NCBI GenBank assembly: GCA_904501705.1
Contig: CAJGCA010000027.1
Location: 1 to 21,956 of the forward strand
From: Clostridiaceae bacterium
GTDB lineage: Bacteria > Bacillota > Clostridia > Oscillospirales > Acutalibacteraceae
Direction: 5' to 3'
DNA length: 21,956 bases
The translations under genes were made by a program, and so were the position numbers. Positions 13,713 to 20,988 of the stretch are shown piece after piece. Below the pieces are notes generated by a model. The model did not search any database, was not told the DNA's origin, and was given only the letters and a program-made list of their open reading frames with translations. Each line of letters starts with the position of its first letter. Positions within the stretch are counted from its first letter, which is position 1.

Positions 13713-14729
13713 ATGCTCTTTGAGACCATTATTCCGATGATCGGCGGTCTAGTGTTCTTTATGTTCGGTATGAACGTGATGTCGAACAATCTGGAACGAA
13801 TGGCGGGCGGCAAGTTTGAGCGACTGCTGGGGCTGATGACGTCCAATCCGTTTATCAGCATTGCTCTTAGCGCGGCGATCACCATCGCACTGCAGTCCTC
13901 GTCTGCTATTACGGTGATGATGGTTGGTATGGTGAACGCGGGGCTGATAACGATGTCACAGACGCTGTTCGCCATCTATGGCGCGAACATCGGCACGACC
14001 ATTACTGCGTGGATCCTGAGCTTGGCGGGCATCGAAAGTGATAATCCGTTTATGCTGATGCTTAAGCCTGAGAACTTCTCTCCTGTTATTGCGCTGATTG
14101 GCATCGGTATGTTGATGTTGTCGCGAAGCGATAAGAGGAAGAGCATCGGCACAGTGTTTGTCGGTTTCGCGGTGCTCATCTATGGTATGGAGCTAATGGG
14201 CGGCGCAGTCAAGCCGCTCGCGGATGAGCCGTGGTTTGCCCAATTGCTCACGAAGTTTAACAACCCCGTCGTCGGTATGTTCATCGGTACGTTTCTGACG
14301 GCGATCATTCAGTCGTCTGCCGCGACCATCAGTATGTTGCAGGCGATCTCGCTGGTGGAGGGGAGCTTGATGACTAATGCGATGGCGATTCCGATCGTGA
14401 TGGGCGCGAACATCGGCACCTGCGCGACTTCGCTCATCTCCAGCATCGGCACTAATCGCCGTGCCAAGCAGGTCGCGGTCATTCATCTGTCGATCAACGT
14501 CTTTGGCACGATCTTATGGCTAGCGCTGTTCGCGTTGATCAATGCCTGGTTTAACATTCCCTTCTTCGAACGGAGCGCGTCGCCTGTAACCGTCGCTATT
14601 GCGCATTCGGCGTTCAATATCGCCACGGTAATCGTGCTGATGCCGCTGACGAAAAAGCTCGAGCAGTTCGTCAGCAAGATCGTTCCCGACGAGCGAGATG
14701 AATGCGCAAAGCTATGTGGTTTGATGTAA
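13713..14729 (+). CDS. Na/phosphate symporter-like protein (NptA/PF02690 type)
   Basis: A 338-residue membrane protein. The start at ATG 13713 is supported by GAGGTAA; the frame is open further upstream only because it runs antisense-like through the GH2 gene in another frame. Two inverted-repeat halves carry the family signatures: QSSSA (61-65) with GANIGTT (90-96), and QSSAA (200-204) with GANIGTC (231-237). The protein ends soon after the last helix, with a short charged tail, so it lacks the PhoU-like domain that many family members carry. Family knowledge suggests sodium-coupled phosphate transport, though bacterial members are not all tested. TATAAT at 13659-13664 may be its -10, without a good -35. 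Confidence 0.9.
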   Translation: MLFETIIPMIGGLVFFMFGMNVMSNNLERMAGGKFERLLGLMTSNPFISIALSAAITIALQSSSAITVMMVGMVNAGLITMSQTLFAIYGANIGTTITAWILSLAGIESDNPFMLMLKPENFSPVIALIGIGMLMLSRSDKRKSIGTVFVGFAVLIYGMELMGGAVKPLADEPWFAQLLTKFNNPVVGMFIGTFLTAIIQSSAATISMLQAISLVEGSLMTNAMAIPIVMGANIGTCATSLISSIGTNRRAKQVAVIHLSINVFGTILWLALFALINAWFNIPFFERSASPVTVAIAHSAFNIATVIVLMPLTKKLEQFVSKIVPDERDECAKLCGLM

Positions 14730-14737
14730 GATGAAAG

Positions 14738-14774
14738 AAATCCGCGCACACCAATCGGTGTGCGCGGATTTTTT
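14738..14774. terminator. Terminator after the Na/phosphate gene
   Basis: A perfect 15-bp stem (14738-14752 with 14757-14771) around AATC, followed by a T-run to 14774. The A-run on the other side could also serve the convergent DUF523 gene. Confidence 0.93.
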
Positions 14775-14781
14775 GCGTGTT

Positions 14782-15225
14782 TTATTCTAATGGGGGCAGA
14801 TCGTCCTCGGTGAAGAGTGCAATGCCATTCTCCGCGAGCAGCGCGGCGGTGACACCCTGCCCCGCGATGCAGTGCCCCGTGTGGGTGCCGTCGTAGATGC
14901 GGGTCACGCCGCAGCTCGGGCTGCCGTCCTTGAGGATCGCGCTGAAAAGCCCGTGTTCGCGACATAGAGCGAGTGCCTGTTCGGCACCGCGGCGGTACTC
15001 GTCCGTGCAGTCGGTGCCCGTACGGCTGATGACTGCGCGCGTTCCGTCGGGCGCACATACGATCTCGCAGGGAGTGCGGGGTGTCGGCAGACCGCCCGCA
15101 CACTCGGGGCAGAAAGGGAGTGCCAGCCCCTTGTCGACCAGCCGCCGCAGGGCGGGATAGTCGAAGCTCCCGCCGTCATAGCGGCAGTTGCACCCGCAGA
15201 GGCAGGCGCTGATGAGATAGCGCAT
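14782..15225 (-). CDS. DUF523 family protein, TudS-like
   Basis: A 147-residue cysteine-rich protein with the family pattern in order: SACLCGCNCRYDG (Cys8, Cys10, Cys12, Cys14), PFCPECAGGLPTPR (Cys39, Cys42), DGSPSCG (Cys105) and the block IYDGTHTG, then GVTAALLAENGI. A DUF523 protein, TudS, is known as an iron-sulfur thiouracil desulfurase, and three conserved cysteines there hold a 4Fe-4S cluster; Cys39, Cys105 and one of the N-terminal cysteines are the candidates here. Whether this member desulfurises a thiolated base is unproven. The ATG overlaps the lexA stop by one base (TGATG), so it is translated by coupling to lexA and would share SOS control. Confidence 0.85.
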   Translation of the reverse strand: MRYLISACLCGCNCRYDGGSFDYPALRRLVDKGLALPFCPECAGGLPTPRTPCEIVCAPDGTRAVISRTGTDCTDEYRRGAEQALALCREHGLFSAILKDGSPSCGVTRIYDGTHTGHCIAGQGVTAALLAENGIALFTEDDLPPLE

Positions 15226-15812
15226 CAGAAATATCGCACCAGGGAGATGACCTTACCGAGCACGGTCGCTTCCTTGACGATGATGGGCTCGTAGGCGTCA
15301 TTCTCGGGCTGCAGGCGGATGTGATCCTTCTCGATAAAGATGCGCTTGACCGTCGCCTCGTCGCCGATGAGCGCGACGACGACATCGCCGTTCTGCGCGG
15401 TGTTGCAGCGGCGCACGATGACCACATCGCGGTCGAGAATGCCCGCGTTGATCATACTGGTACCGGTGACGCGCAGCGCGAACAGCTCACCCGCGGGATA
15501 CTGGCTGCCGCCGGAGAAGGGGACGTAGTCCTCGACCTCTTCCACCGCGAGGATGGGCATGCCGGCGGTGACGCGGCCGAGCAGCGGCACGCGGGTGACA
15601 TTCTCACCCGGCAGGCGGATGGCGCGGTTGAGCCCGCTGCGGCGGGAGATGTAGCCCTCGTCCTCCAGCCGCTTGAGATAAGCGTGGACGGTGGAGGTCG
15701 AGCGGATGCCGGTGGCATCGCAGATCTCGCGCACGGAGGGCGGGATGTCGTCCTGCAGGCGTTCCTTCACAAATGCCAAGACTTTTTGCTGTTTTTCGTT
15801 GAGCGGTTTCAT
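15225..15812 (-). CDS. lexA: LexA, SOS transcriptional repressor
   Basis: A 195-residue repressor. The ATG at 15812 is preceded by AGGAGG; the longer frame to 15887 runs through the operator and promoter and is rejected. The winged helix-turn-helix fills about 1-65 (SVREICDATGIRSTSTVHAYLKRLEDEGYI, read in short: SVREI...LKRLEDEGYI). The autoproteolysis domain has the cleavage bond Ala83-Gly84 in VTAGMPIL, the nucleophile Ser119 in GTSMINAG and the general base Lys156 in ATVKRIF. RecA filaments on damaged DNA trigger self-cleavage and release of SOS genes. Two GAAC-type operators overlap its own promoter, so it should be autoregulated. It is the first gene of a two-gene unit with the DUF523 gene. 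Confidence 0.96.
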   Translation of the reverse strand: MKPLNEKQQKVLAFVKERLQDDIPPSVREICDATGIRSTSTVHAYLKRLEDEGYISRRSGLNRAIRLPGENVTRVPLLGRVTAGMPILAVEEVEDYVPFSGGSQYPAGELFALRVTGTSMINAGILDRDVVIVRRCNTAQNGDVVVALIGDEATVKRIFIEKDHIRLQPENDAYEPIIVKEATVLGKVISLVRYF

Positions 15813-15855
15813 ACAATAGCCTCCTATCAACGGGTTAATAGGGGTAAAATATCCC

Positions 15856-15869
15856 CGAACATTCGTTTT
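15856..15869. promoter_or_regulatory. LexA operator, promoter-proximal site
   Basis: CGAACATTCGTTTT, close to the Gram-positive SOS box CGAAC-N4-GTTCG. It lies at and just downstream of the predicted transcription start, between the promoter and the lexA ribosome binding site. Confidence 0.75.
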
Positions 15870-15877
15870 CCACCACC

Positions 15878-15906
15878 AGTATACCACACCTTTTTTTAAA
15901 AAGCAA
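15878..15906 (-). promoter_or_regulatory. lexA promoter
   Basis: On the minus strand TTGCTT (15906-15901), 17 bp, TATACT (15883-15878), with extended -10 TGGTATACT. Confidence 0.75.
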
Positions 15907-15917
15907 ACATTTGTTTG
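15904..15917. promoter_or_regulatory. LexA operator overlapping the -35
   Basis: CAAACATTTGTTTG has perfectly symmetric CAAAC/GTTTG arms and fits a weaker SOS box. It overlaps three bases of the lexA -35. With the proximal site it brackets the promoter, 48 bp apart. Confidence 0.55.
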
Positions 15918-16042
15918 ATATTTTTTGAAAAAATTTTCAAAAGCTCTTTATTCGGCAAAAATTGCGGTGTTGTTCATATTTTTCTTTCGTTTTATTCATT
16001 TCTTCTTCATAGTGCGGACATATTTGTCCGTTATACTGTAAT

Positions 16043-16170
16043 TGTGCTCGGGGGAAACGCGATGGAGCCGCACCGGAGCGTTCCGTACAAGCCGTGCACA
16101 TTTATCCTCCTCAAAACACCCCTCTAACAAAGCGAAAACGTCCGCCGCAAGGCGGGCGTTTTTGCTTTGT
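16043..16170 (+). ncRNA. Candidate small RNA
   Basis: The 450-nt gap between lexA and the next gene has no credible gene but holds a compact transcript-like unit. TATACT (16032-16037) is a good -10 without a clear -35. The unit ends in the strong terminator at 16127-16170. Within it TGTGCTCGG (16043-16051) can pair with CCGTGCACA (16092-16100) with one mismatch. Inside that, GGAA-CGC (from 16053) can pair with GCGTTCC (about 16078-16084). The single-stranded tail carries ATCCTCCTC, which is complementary to ribosome binding sites. A separate promoter lies after the terminator for the next gene, so a free RNA is more likely than a leader. I do not recognise it as 6S, SRP RNA or a known riboswitch. 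Confidence 0.45.
16127..16170. terminator. Long, symmetric terminator of the candidate small RNA
   Basis: Twenty-base arms (16127-16146 and 16151-16170) pair with one mismatch and one wobble around GCAA, including AAAACG and CGTTTTT on the two sides, so it could stop transcripts from both directions. Confidence 0.9.
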
Positions 16171-16172
16171 TC

Positions 16173-16200
16173 TTGAGTTTTTTAAGGGATATGGTAAAAT
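16173..16200 (+). promoter_or_regulatory. Promoter of the duplicated-domain protein gene
   Basis: TTGAGT (16173-16178), 16 bp, TAAAAT (16195-16200), with extended -10 TGGTAAAAT. Confidence 0.6.
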
Positions 16201-16264
16201 ATAGGCGAAAGCCGTTGGCCAAATGCGGTGTGCTGGTGTGTTACAGGTGAAAGGGAGTGAGCAT

Positions 16265-17440
16265 ATGTTTTGTAAAAAGCAGGTAATCATCATTTTGGTC
16301 ATGTTAACGGCGGTATTGGCTGTTATAGCCGTGGTGCTGCTTACGCTGCCGAAAGCACCACTGGATCAGCCTTCGGGCGAGTCGACCTTGTCGGTTGCCG
16401 ATGTATTTGCGCCGACTTTAGACGATCGCGTCACCTTCACCGCGAAGGTGTTGCAGGTGCTCGAGAAAGAGGTACTCGTTGAGCCTGTCGAGGGCAGTGT
16501 TGAGTTGCGTTCGGCAAGCCAGATCTATGTATCCCTTATGGTGCGGGATGACGAGCCGGTGCCATCAGTGCAGGTCGGCGATACGATTGAGATTGAATAT
16601 GATGGCCTTATACAGGAAACCTATCCTGCGGCAATCTCTACAGTTTATGCGATCCGTCTTAAGCGGGCGGCGACTTCTAGTAGTGAACCGCTGCTAAAGA
16701 TTACTGTTGCCAAAAACAAGCTGGGAAAGCCTACGCACGTCAGCACGTGGCGCACGGCGATGAAGACGGATTATGTCGTGTATTTTGTTGACGTGGACAG
16801 CGTTCAGGTGAAAATAGGCGGAGGATATCAGGAGATTCTTGATGCCATTCACAGTGAGTCGCTGGATATCAACACATTGCGCAGTGAGCTGATGGACATT
16901 GCTCGGGAGGAATATCCGCAATCCAAGGTTATATTTGCCGATGGTCTTAGAGATGGCACACCATATACGGAAACGAGGATGTTTTTTGCGGATTATACGG
17001 TAACGTTCACGGGTCATCAAAGCCGTCGGGAGGTGTTTTTCTCCCCACCGAACAGTGGAGGGTTCACGCAGAATGTGCAAGAACGCATAACGGAAGAATC
17101 GCCAAAATATCCGCTGAGGGTAGTAGAGAACGACGATCCGATGTCGCACAAGATTACAAAAGCGGCATGGGGGCTGGACTATGACGTGTATTATACCGGC
17201 ATTGATCGAGCGACCGTAACGGTTGATGGTAAGTCAATGGACCTTATTTATGCCATCGACAGCGGTAGATTAAGCTTTGATGAACTGGTCGCGGATGCAG
17301 TGCGTTTGGAGAAAAACGATTTGATCCGTGCCGATACCATAAAAGACGGCGGCAGTAAGAAGTATTACTTTGATGGATATGCGATTTTGAAAAAGCACAC
17401 TCTGAACGGCGACCGCTCGTTGTATATTGAAAGTCGATAA
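16265..17440 (+). CDS. Membrane-anchored protein with OB-like and duplicated domain
   Basis: The ATG at 16265 follows AAGGGAGTGAG and gives 391 residues; the longer frame from 16223 covers the ribosome binding site. Residues about 7-27 form an uncleaved membrane anchor. Residues about 45-132 look like a small OB-type beta barrel (VTFTAKVLQVLEKEVLVEP ... VQVGDTIEIEYDG ... TYPAAI), as in DUF3221-type lipoproteins. The rest is an internal duplication, about 169-259 and 305-389. Each copy starts with DYxVYY/F-xxDS/RVxV, has AIxSxxLxxxxL, and ends with a K/RDG-Y-beta-strand block. Similar single modules occur in clostridial lipoproteins of unknown role. It probably sits on the outer face of the membrane. 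It forms a single-gene unit between its promoter and terminator. Function unknown. Confidence 0.7.
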   Translation: MFCKKQVIIILVMLTAVLAVIAVVLLTLPKAPLDQPSGESTLSVADVFAPTLDDRVTFTAKVLQVLEKEVLVEPVEGSVELRSASQIYVSLMVRDDEPVPSVQVGDTIEIEYDGLIQETYPAAISTVYAIRLKRAATSSSEPLLKITVAKNKLGKPTHVSTWRTAMKTDYVVYFVDVDSVQVKIGGGYQEILDAIHSESLDINTLRSELMDIAREEYPQSKVIFADGLRDGTPYTETRMFFADYTVTFTGHQSRREVFFSPPNSGGFTQNVQERITEESPKYPLRVVENDDPMSHKITKAAWGLDYDVYYTGIDRATVTVDGKSMDLIYAIDSGRLSFDELVADAVRLEKNDLIRADTIKDGGSKKYYFDGYAILKKHTLNGDRSLYIESR

Positions 17441-17443
17441 AGA

Positions 17444-17478
17444 CAAACGCCCGACAGCCATTGGCTGTCGGGCGTTTG
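17444..17478. terminator. Terminator between convergent genes
   Basis: CAAACGCCCGACAGCC (17444-17459) pairs with GGCTGTCGGGCGTTTG (17463-17478) around ATT, forming a very strong 16-bp stem. The T-run is short (TTT). It probably insulates the two converging genes. Confidence 0.85.
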
Positions 17479-17488
17479 CTATACTCTT

Positions 17489-20400
17489 TTATTCTGTTCT
17501 CAACGCTACAACAGGGTCTTTCTTCGCGGCACTGCGGGAGGGGATGATGCCGGAGATGAGGGTCAGCAGCACGCTGATGGCGATCAGCAGGGCGGCGACG
17601 CTGGGCGGCAGATAGGCACGCAGGTTGGGAATGCCCGTGAGATAGTTGAGGATGAGGTTGATCGGGATGCACAACAGGTAGGTGATGCCTACGCCGAGTA
17701 AGCCCGAGGTAAAGCCGATGATCATCGTTTCGGCATTGAACATACTGGATACGTTGCGCTTGGAGGCGCCGATGGCGCGCAGGATACCGATCTCCTTGGT
17801 GCGTTCCTGCACCGAGATGAGGGTGATGACACCGATCATAATGGAGGACACCACCAGCGAGATCGCAACAAAGGCGATGAGCACATAGGTGATGGCGTTG
17901 ATGATGGTGGTGATGGAGGACATCATCAGCCCGACATAGTCGGTATAGGCGATCTCGGACAGCTCGTCAACGGAGGCGTTGTATTCGGCGATTGCTTCCT
18001 CGACGATGTCCTTGTTCTCGAAGGAGGAGGCGTAGATGTTGATGGAGGAGGGCTTGTCAAGGCTGACATAGCCGAGCTCCATGAGATTATCCTCATAGGT
18101 GGATTCGGAGAACTCCAGCACCTCGTCGTGGTAGATCGCGAACTGCTCGTCGGTGTAGGTCTCCATTGCGGCGGTGAGCATCCCCGCGAGCTGTGCGGCG
18201 GGGATATTCGCCATCTGCGCCTTGACCTTGGCGGCGTATTGTGCCTTGACCTGTTCGGTGATGAGCTGGGTGTACATCTTATCGATGTCCTCGTCGCTCA
18301 TCGACTCGAGATAGCCCGCGATCTCCTCGGTGTTCATCCCCATCTGGGTGGCGAGTACCTGCGACATCGTCGCTTCGATCTGCTCGCGGGTGGTGTTTCC
18401 CTTCGCCTGCGCGACCATCGCGGTCAGCTCGTCGGCGGCGGGGATGGACATAATCTCGATATACGCGGCGGCTTTGTTATCGGTGGACAGCCCGTCAACG
18501 TAGCACTTGAAGTCGGTCTTTTTCTGCTCGTCGGTGAGGTTGCCGGTGTTCTCGTGGAAGGGCAGCCCCGTGAAGATGTCGGTGGAGGAATCCTCCAGCT
18601 GCGCCTTGATGGCGGCGGCATCCTTGGAGTTTTCGACGATATATTCGGTCAGCTTATGGGTGTAGCCGATGGTGCCGTTTAGCATTGAGGAAGTCGCGTC
18701 GGGATTGGTACGAATGATACCCGACACCTTGATGTCCACCCCGTTGTCGTAGAGGTATTTCATTCCTGCCTGCGACTCGCGCAGGTCGGTGTAGAGACCA
18801 CTCGTTTCATCATAGATGTAGCAGTCGGCGGCGAACACAACGCGGAAATCCATCGCGCGGATCTCATCGAAGCTCCAGTGCTGCTGCTTGACCTCGGTCT
18901 CGGTTTTTTTGAGCGCCGCGTCCGCCAGCGCGTCGATGTCCTCTTTGGACTTGAGGCCGAGCGCGTAGAGCGTCATATCGTCGATCTCGTTGTTCTCGTC
19001 GACGACCAACACGACCTCGTTGTATTCGTTGGGCCACGAGCCGTCGATGAGGTCATATTGCTTTTCCAGCAGGGGGTTGATGGGGTTGCCGTCCTTGGCG
19101 GAGAGCATCTCCGTCCACAGCACTGCGGAGGACATACCGGGGATGGCGAACTGGGTGTTCATCCCGTACGCCTCGCCCATACTCATCATCGAGGACATAT
19201 CCATCCCGAAATATTCGATGAGCAGCTCCTGCAGCAGCTCCTGCGTGTCGGACTGGATGATGGTGCCGTCGACATTCTCGGTGTACACCAGCATATTCAT
19301 ATCGTAGGTGTACTGCACGCCGGTGATGGCGTCGTCCAGCACGTTTTTCTCTCCGTCAGCGGGCTGCTCGGCGAGCTTTTCTTCCAGATATTTCTTGAAT
19401 GCCTTAAGATCGTTCTCGGTGGACTCGGCGGTGTTGAGCGCGTTGACCATATCGTACAGCATCGTCTTCTGATACACGCCGTCGAGCGGGTGATCGCCCG
19501 CCGACTCCGCCTTGCCCATAAAGTTCATCAGCAGCGAGCCCATATCGGTGTGGGTCGCTTCCAGCGTCAGCGGGTAGGAAGAAAGCGTGTCTTCCTGTAC
19601 GGTGTTGATGTAGGTGGTCATACCCTGCGAAACGGCGTAGATGAGCGCGATACCGATGATGCCGATGCTGCCTGCGAAACTGGTCAGCGCGGTGCGCCCT
19701 TTCTTAGTAAACAGGTTTTTGAGCGACAGTCCAAAAGAGGTGAAGAAGGACATCGAGGGACGCTTCTTCTTCTTTTCTTCTTGTGCTTTCGCCATCTCCT
19801 GCACCTGCTCGGTGGCGATCTCCTCGTCGGTCAGCGGGTTGGAGTCGCCCGTGATTTTGCCGTCCAGCATACGGATGATGCGGGTGGAGTATTCCTGCGC
19901 CAGTTCCGGGTTGTGGGTGACCATAATGACCAGACGATCCTTCGCGACCTCGCGCAGGATGTCCATCACCTGCACGCTGGTCTCGGTGTCGAGCGCGCCC
20001 GTCGGCTCGTCGGCTAGGATGATGTCGGGGTTGTTGACCAGAGCGCGGGCGATCGCGACGCGCTGCATCTGACCGCCGGACATCTCACCCGGCTTTTTGC
20101 GCAGTTGATCACCGAGGCCCACCTGCTCGAGCGCCTCTTTGGCGCGGCGGCGGCGCTCCGCCTTCTTCACACCCGAGAGGGTCAGCGCCAGCTCGACATT
20201 CTGCAGCACCGACTGGTGGGGGATGAGGTTGTAGCTCTGGAACACAAAGCCGATGGTATGGTTGCGGTAGGTGTCCCAGTCGCGCGCCTTGAAGTTGCGC
20301 GTGGACACGCCGTTGATGATGAGATCGCCGTCGGTGCATTGGTCGAGCCCGCCAATGATGTTGAGCAGCGTGGTCTTGCCGCAGCCCGACTGACCGAGGA

Positions 20401-20506
20401 TGGACACGAATTCGTTGTGGCGGAACGCCACGTCCACCCCTTGTAGGGCGGTGAGGGAATTCTCGCCGCTGAGGTAGGTTTTGACGATGTTTTTCAGTTG
20501 CAGCAT
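17489..20506 (-). CDS. MacB-like ABC transporter, ATPase fused to FtsX permease
   Basis: ATG 20506 is preferred over GTG 20515 because AAAGGG lies 9 nt upstream; the product has 1005 residues. The N-terminal ATPase shows Walker A GQSGCGKT (38-45), the ABC signature MSGGQ (142-146) and Walker B IILADEPTG (162-170). A charged linker with QEEKKKKRP leads to the first membrane helix at about 273-293. Then comes an ectodomain of about 560 residues, and three C-terminal helices at about 874-895, 927-947 and 968-990, with VQERTKEIGILRAIGASK between, typical of FtsX. MacB-type transporters drive movement outside the membrane and do not carry substrate through it. The ectodomain is far larger than in MacB (whole protein about 650) and suggests a peptide-exporting or cell-wall role. 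No partner adaptor protein is adjacent. Confidence 0.88.
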   Translation of the reverse strand: MLQLKNIVKTYLSGENSLTALQGVDVAFRHNEFVSILGQSGCGKTTLLNIIGGLDQCTDGDLIINGVSTRNFKARDWDTYRNHTIGFVFQSYNLIPHQSVLQNVELALTLSGVKKAERRRRAKEALEQVGLGDQLRKKPGEMSGGQMQRVAIARALVNNPDIILADEPTGALDTETSVQVMDILREVAKDRLVIMVTHNPELAQEYSTRIIRMLDGKITGDSNPLTDEEIATEQVQEMAKAQEEKKKKRPSMSFFTSFGLSLKNLFTKKGRTALTSFAGSIGIIGIALIYAVSQGMTTYINTVQEDTLSSYPLTLEATHTDMGSLLMNFMGKAESAGDHPLDGVYQKTMLYDMVNALNTAESTENDLKAFKKYLEEKLAEQPADGEKNVLDDAITGVQYTYDMNMLVYTENVDGTIIQSDTQELLQELLIEYFGMDMSSMMSMGEAYGMNTQFAIPGMSSAVLWTEMLSAKDGNPINPLLEKQYDLIDGSWPNEYNEVVLVVDENNEIDDMTLYALGLKSKEDIDALADAALKKTETEVKQQHWSFDEIRAMDFRVVFAADCYIYDETSGLYTDLRESQAGMKYLYDNGVDIKVSGIIRTNPDATSSMLNGTIGYTHKLTEYIVENSKDAAAIKAQLEDSSTDIFTGLPFHENTGNLTDEQKKTDFKCYVDGLSTDNKAAAYIEIMSIPAADELTAMVAQAKGNTTREQIEATMSQVLATQMGMNTEEIAGYLESMSDEDIDKMYTQLITEQVKAQYAAKVKAQMANIPAAQLAGMLTAAMETYTDEQFAIYHDEVLEFSESTYEDNLMELGYVSLDKPSSINIYASSFENKDIVEEAIAEYNASVDELSEIAYTDYVGLMMSSITTIINAITYVLIAFVAISLVVSSIMIGVITLISVQERTKEIGILRAIGASKRNVSSMFNAETMIIGFTSGLLGVGITYLLCIPINLILNYLTGIPNLRAYLPPSVAALLIAISVLLTLISGIIPSRSAAKKDPVVALRTE

Positions 20507-20542
20507 TGGGCGCACCCTTTCGCATTTTCGTTATTCGGTGTT

Positions 20543-20548
20543 ATTTTA
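20543..20548 (-). promoter_or_regulatory. Extended -10 of the ABC transporter promoter
   Basis: On the minus strand TGGTAAAAT ends at 20543. I find no good -35 at the right distance, so it may rely on the extended -10 or an activator. Confidence 0.4.
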
Positions 20549-20622
20549 CCAAATGGATGTGAACATACTATTAACGCAACATAAAAATTTGCATCATTTT
20601 ACAGCGAATTGTGTGATTTTGG

Positions 20623-20652
20623 TTGACAATACGACGGTTTTCGCCATATAAT
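20623..20652 (+). promoter_or_regulatory. Strong promoter of the 51-residue membrane protein
   Basis: TTGACA (20623-20628), 18 bp, TATAAT (20647-20652); both hexamers are consensus. It is divergent from the ABC transporter promoter. Confidence 0.8.
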
Positions 20653-20688
20653 AAAAACGAAGACTACATACAGAAAGGACGATCATTG

Positions 20689-20844
20689 ATGAAAAAGGCA
20701 TTGCCGATCATTATTGTGGCGTTGGCGGTCGTTGCGGCGGCGCTGCTGCTGCTCAAGCGCGAGGAGAAGCGTTTGCACGCTATCTACCGTTTGGTGGAGG
20801 ATCGCCTTTCGCTCAAAAAGAATCCGATGAAGGTCGAATTCTGA
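20689..20844 (+). CDS. Small single-pass membrane protein, unknown function
   Basis: A 51-residue product from ATG 20689, with AAAGGA about 8 nt upstream. A longer frame starting at 20623 would begin in the promoter -35 and is rejected. Residues about 5-22 (LPIIIVALAVVAAALLLL) form one membrane helix, followed by a strongly basic/acidic helix KREEKRLHAIYRLVEDRLSLKK on the presumed cytoplasmic face. Such small membrane proteins often tune a membrane complex; here the divergent ABC transporter and the downstream spoIVB are the neighbours, but nothing links them. Two consensus promoter hexamers and a strong terminator flank it, so it seems to be an independent, well-expressed transcript. Confidence 0.65.
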   Translation: MKKALPIIIVALAVVAAALLLLKREEKRLHAIYRLVEDRLSLKKNPMKVEF

Positions 20845-20860
20845 TATTTTCCAGTTTGCC

Positions 20861-20895
20861 AAAACAGCCGTCACCGTCGGGTGACGGCTGTTTTT
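20861..20895 (+). terminator. Terminator after the small membrane protein
   Basis: AAAACAGCCGTCACC (20861-20875) pairs perfectly with GGTGACGGCTGTTTT (20880-20894) around GTCG, followed by one more T. Confidence 0.93.
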
Positions 20896-20957
20896 CTGTC
20901 TTCTCGCCGATTTTTACCACGATAGCGGATGGAATTTGCGCAAAAAATAGTGATAGA

Positions 20958-20967
20958 TTTCGACAAG
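20958..20967 (-). promoter_or_regulatory. Possible Spo0A box upstream of spoIVB
   Basis: On the minus strand CTTGTCGAAA, followed by T, matches the Spo0A consensus TTTGTCGAANT in all but the first base. It lies 10 nt before the spoIVB ribosome binding site. No sigma-F or sigma-G promoter could be picked out with confidence in the 93 nt upstream. Confidence 0.35.
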
Positions 20968-20988
20968 TAACAGCGAGGAGGAAAAGGG

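Noticed and set aside
15915..16127. A 70-codon plus-strand frame between lexA and the next gene
   Set aside because: It starts inside a LexA operator, has no ribosome binding site, a random-looking product, and crosses the candidate small RNA.
18128..20017. Long plus-strand frames opposite the ABC transporter gene, up to 379 codons
   Set aside because: They are antisense shadows of a GC-rich gene, Val/His/Leu-rich with no family pattern.
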